From: Azadirachta indica
Lineage: Eukaryota > Streptophyta > Magnoliopsida > Sapindales > Meliaceae
DNA: 64,000 nucleotides
Direction: 5' to 3'
NCBI GenBank assembly: GCA_022749755.1
Contig: CM040452.1
Span: 1,320,350-1,384,349, forward strand
Part shown: positions 62,066 to 64,000 of the stretch, one piece after another
Numbering within the stretch: the first letter of the stretch is position 1
How the letters are laid out: each line of letters begins with the position of its first letter
The notes under the pieces: model-generated
What the model saw: only the letters and a program-made list of their open reading frames with translations
Told to the model about the DNA's origin: nothing
The model's database searches: none
Program-made: the position numbers and the translations under genes

Positions 62066-64000
62066 CAATGCAGTGGTGGTTTGCCGGGGTCTCCTTCTTG
62101 CGCAGATTTTCAGAGCTTTATCGATGATAGCAGGGATTTTCATATTCCTTCCAGTGGCTTAAATTTCTCTTGGGCGCGCAACAGAGAAAATTTGGGCTAC
62201 ATGGAACGCAAGTTGGATAGGGCTCTGTGTAATGCTAACTGGCTTCAGACTTGGGACTCAGTGAATAGTCAAGTTCTTCCTCGTTCAATTTCAGACCATT
62301 CCCCCCTCATGATATCCAGTTCTAATCAAGTTGATGATCGCCCTAAACCCTTCCGGTTCCAGTCTACGTGGCTCCACCATCCTGGGTTCAAAAAATTAGT
62401 CGCGGAGGTGTTGAATTCTTCGCCGGTTTGTGGTTGTCCAATGTTCATGGTGGTCAAGAAACTAAAGATATTGAAGATTAGGATACACGAATGGAATAAA
62501 TCAGTTTTTGGTAATATTCGTGAAAGAGTTTCGAGTGCTAGTACTCATTTGGAAGAAGTTCAAAAGCGGTTTAGTTCTGAAGCCAACCTGGAGGGTCTAT
62601 TGGTTGAAGAAATTCAAGCAAAGGAAAGGCTCTTACAGGCAGTGGCAGCCCAACAGACTTTTTGGAAAGAGCGGCATGCTTGGTTGAAAGAGGGAGATAA
62701 AAATTCTAAATTGTTCCATGCCTATGTTAAAATGCAGCGTGCTAGATCAAGAATCTTTGGTGTGCTTATTAATGGCAATTGGTGTGATAATCTGGTAGAA
62801 ATCTCCTCTGATGCAATCAACTTTTTCCAAGACCTGTATGCAAATCAAGGTCCATCAGAAGGTTTTTCAAGTTTCTTTGATTTGATCCCTTCTGTATTGT
62901 CAAAAGAAGATAACGCTCAGCTAATGCTACTCCAAGTAGTGTAGAAATTCGAGAGACGGTTTTCCAAATGAATTCGTCCAGTGCTCCCGGGCCTGACGGA
63001 TTTACGGGGGCCTTTTACCATGCTTGCTGGGATATAATTGGGAAAGACATCATGGTTGATGTTCAACAATTTTTTCGAGACAGCTATCTTCTTTCGAATA
63101 TGAACTCTGTTTTCCTGTTGCTTATTCCTAAGAGTGAAGACACAGTTTCCATTTCGCATCATCGTCCCATTGCTTTTGCAAATTTCTCTTTCAGGATTAT
63201 TAACAAAATTTTAGCAAATCATCTTAGACCTCTCATGAATCGGGTTATTTCTCAGCATCAAACAGCTTTCATCCATGGTCGTCATATTCAGGATAGCATC
63301 TCCTTGGTCTCCAAAGGGATAAATATGCTGGATCGGAAAGCTTTCGGTGGGAATGTTGGTATTAAACTGGACATCTCTAAGGCCTTTGACACTATTAATT
63401 GGAATTTTCTCTTCACAATGCTTAGAAAATTCAGCTTTCAAGAAAGATTTGTAAATTGGATTTCACTGATTCTCTCCTCTACGAGAATCTCAATCTTGCT
63501 TAATGGGTCGGCTTACGGTTTTTTCAAGTGCGAACGTGGAGTTCGCCAAGGAGATCCACTCTCCCCCTTTTGTTTTGTTTGGCAAAAGAGGTGTTGTCCA
63601 GAGGGATTGCCCATCTTCACCAGTCTAGCAAAATGCTTCCTATTTCAGTTCCGCGTGGTTGTCCAGCTATAACTCATTCTCTACACGCAGATGATTTGTT
63701 CATACTTAGCCGTGGAGACCAGAATTCTCTTACTATGCTATGTAAATTCTTGAATGAACATGGGAAGGCCTCTGGGCAAGGTATTGATAAAGATAAAAGT
63801 CTTTTTTTCTTAGGCAAGTGTGCCTTTCATCGCCGTCCTCAAATCCAAGCAATTTTTGGGTTTTGCGGAGGTCATACCCCTTTTAATTATTTGGGAGTGC
63901 CTATCTTCAAGGGTTGTCCTAAAGTGCTAGCACCTTCAAGTTTTAGCTGATCGTGTTAAATCAGTGTTTACAAGTTGGCATGGTAAGATGTTATCTCTTC
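62066..64000 (+). mobile_element. 5'-truncated LINE (endonuclease end and reverse transcriptase), frameshifted
   Basis: 62066-62920 encodes the end of an endonuclease (KLDRALCN, SDHSPLM) and the linker to the polymerase. 62920-63570 continues in another frame with SSAPGPDGFTG, IPKSEDTVSISHHRPIA, LDISKAFDTINW and GVRQGDPLSP. From 63575 a third frame has SLHADDLFI (the catalytic ADD box), NEHGKASGQ and NYLGVPIFKG; another shift comes near 63930. At least three single-frame slips therefore break what would be one polyprotein. The element starts inside the endonuclease, which is common for LINEs, and continues past the window end. Confidence 0.85.

Overview
The window looks like nuclear DNA of a dicot plant, most likely Citrus or a close relative (Sapindales). 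The grounds are intron-containing receptor-kinase and terpene-synthase genes, very AT-rich spacers, CACTA, Ty3/gypsy, hAT-like and LINE remnants, and small organelle-derived inserts. The species is an inference from protein resemblance only; I ran no search. No CRISPR array, bacterial operon, tRNA or rRNA gene was seen.

Layout. 1-528 is the 3' end of a GH3 beta-glucan exohydrolase gene. 753-4572 (minus) is a complete three-exon wall-associated-kinase-like (WAK) gene. 4.6-13.5 kb is AT-rich repetitive spacer, including an old tandem repeat and a small hAT-type element. 13917-14873 is an intronless secreted matrix metalloproteinase (MMP) gene. 17-20.6 kb is a decayed CACTA transposon, and 22.2-23.1 kb is a short satellite-like array. 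From about 23116 the same series starts again: a GH3 tail pseudogene, a WAK tail pseudogene, the same spacer, MMP genes at 31774-32730 and 34260-35216, the same CACTA remnant, and the same satellite ending at about 43035. I read this as one head-to-tail tandem duplication of about 20-23 kb whose left breakpoint lies inside the GH3 coding region. In the second unit the MMP gene was duplicated again, and most of the WAK gene was lost. The second unit also gained foreign pieces: a probable mitochondrial-like block, a chloroplast ycf2 piece and a gypsy-type solo LTR.

43.0-45.7 kb is a broken Ty3/gypsy element (minus), followed by one LTR in plus orientation (45958-47403). 48.4-54.4 kb holds a 2.3-2.6 kb direct duplication split by a GC-richer insert. 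56290-60264 is a seven-exon sesquiterpene-synthase gene (549 codons) whose only obvious lesion is an in-frame TGA at codon 289. The right end carries an RNase H fragment of one LINE (minus) and a frameshifted LINE endonuclease/reverse transcriptase (plus) that runs off the window.

The genes with readable function belong to cell-wall and apoplast biology (wall glucan hydrolysis, wall sensing, extracellular proteolysis) and terpenoid metabolism. I see no shared control beyond the conserved MMP promoters. The clearest story is structural: how the tandem duplication copied intact MMP genes while breaking GH3 and WAK copies.
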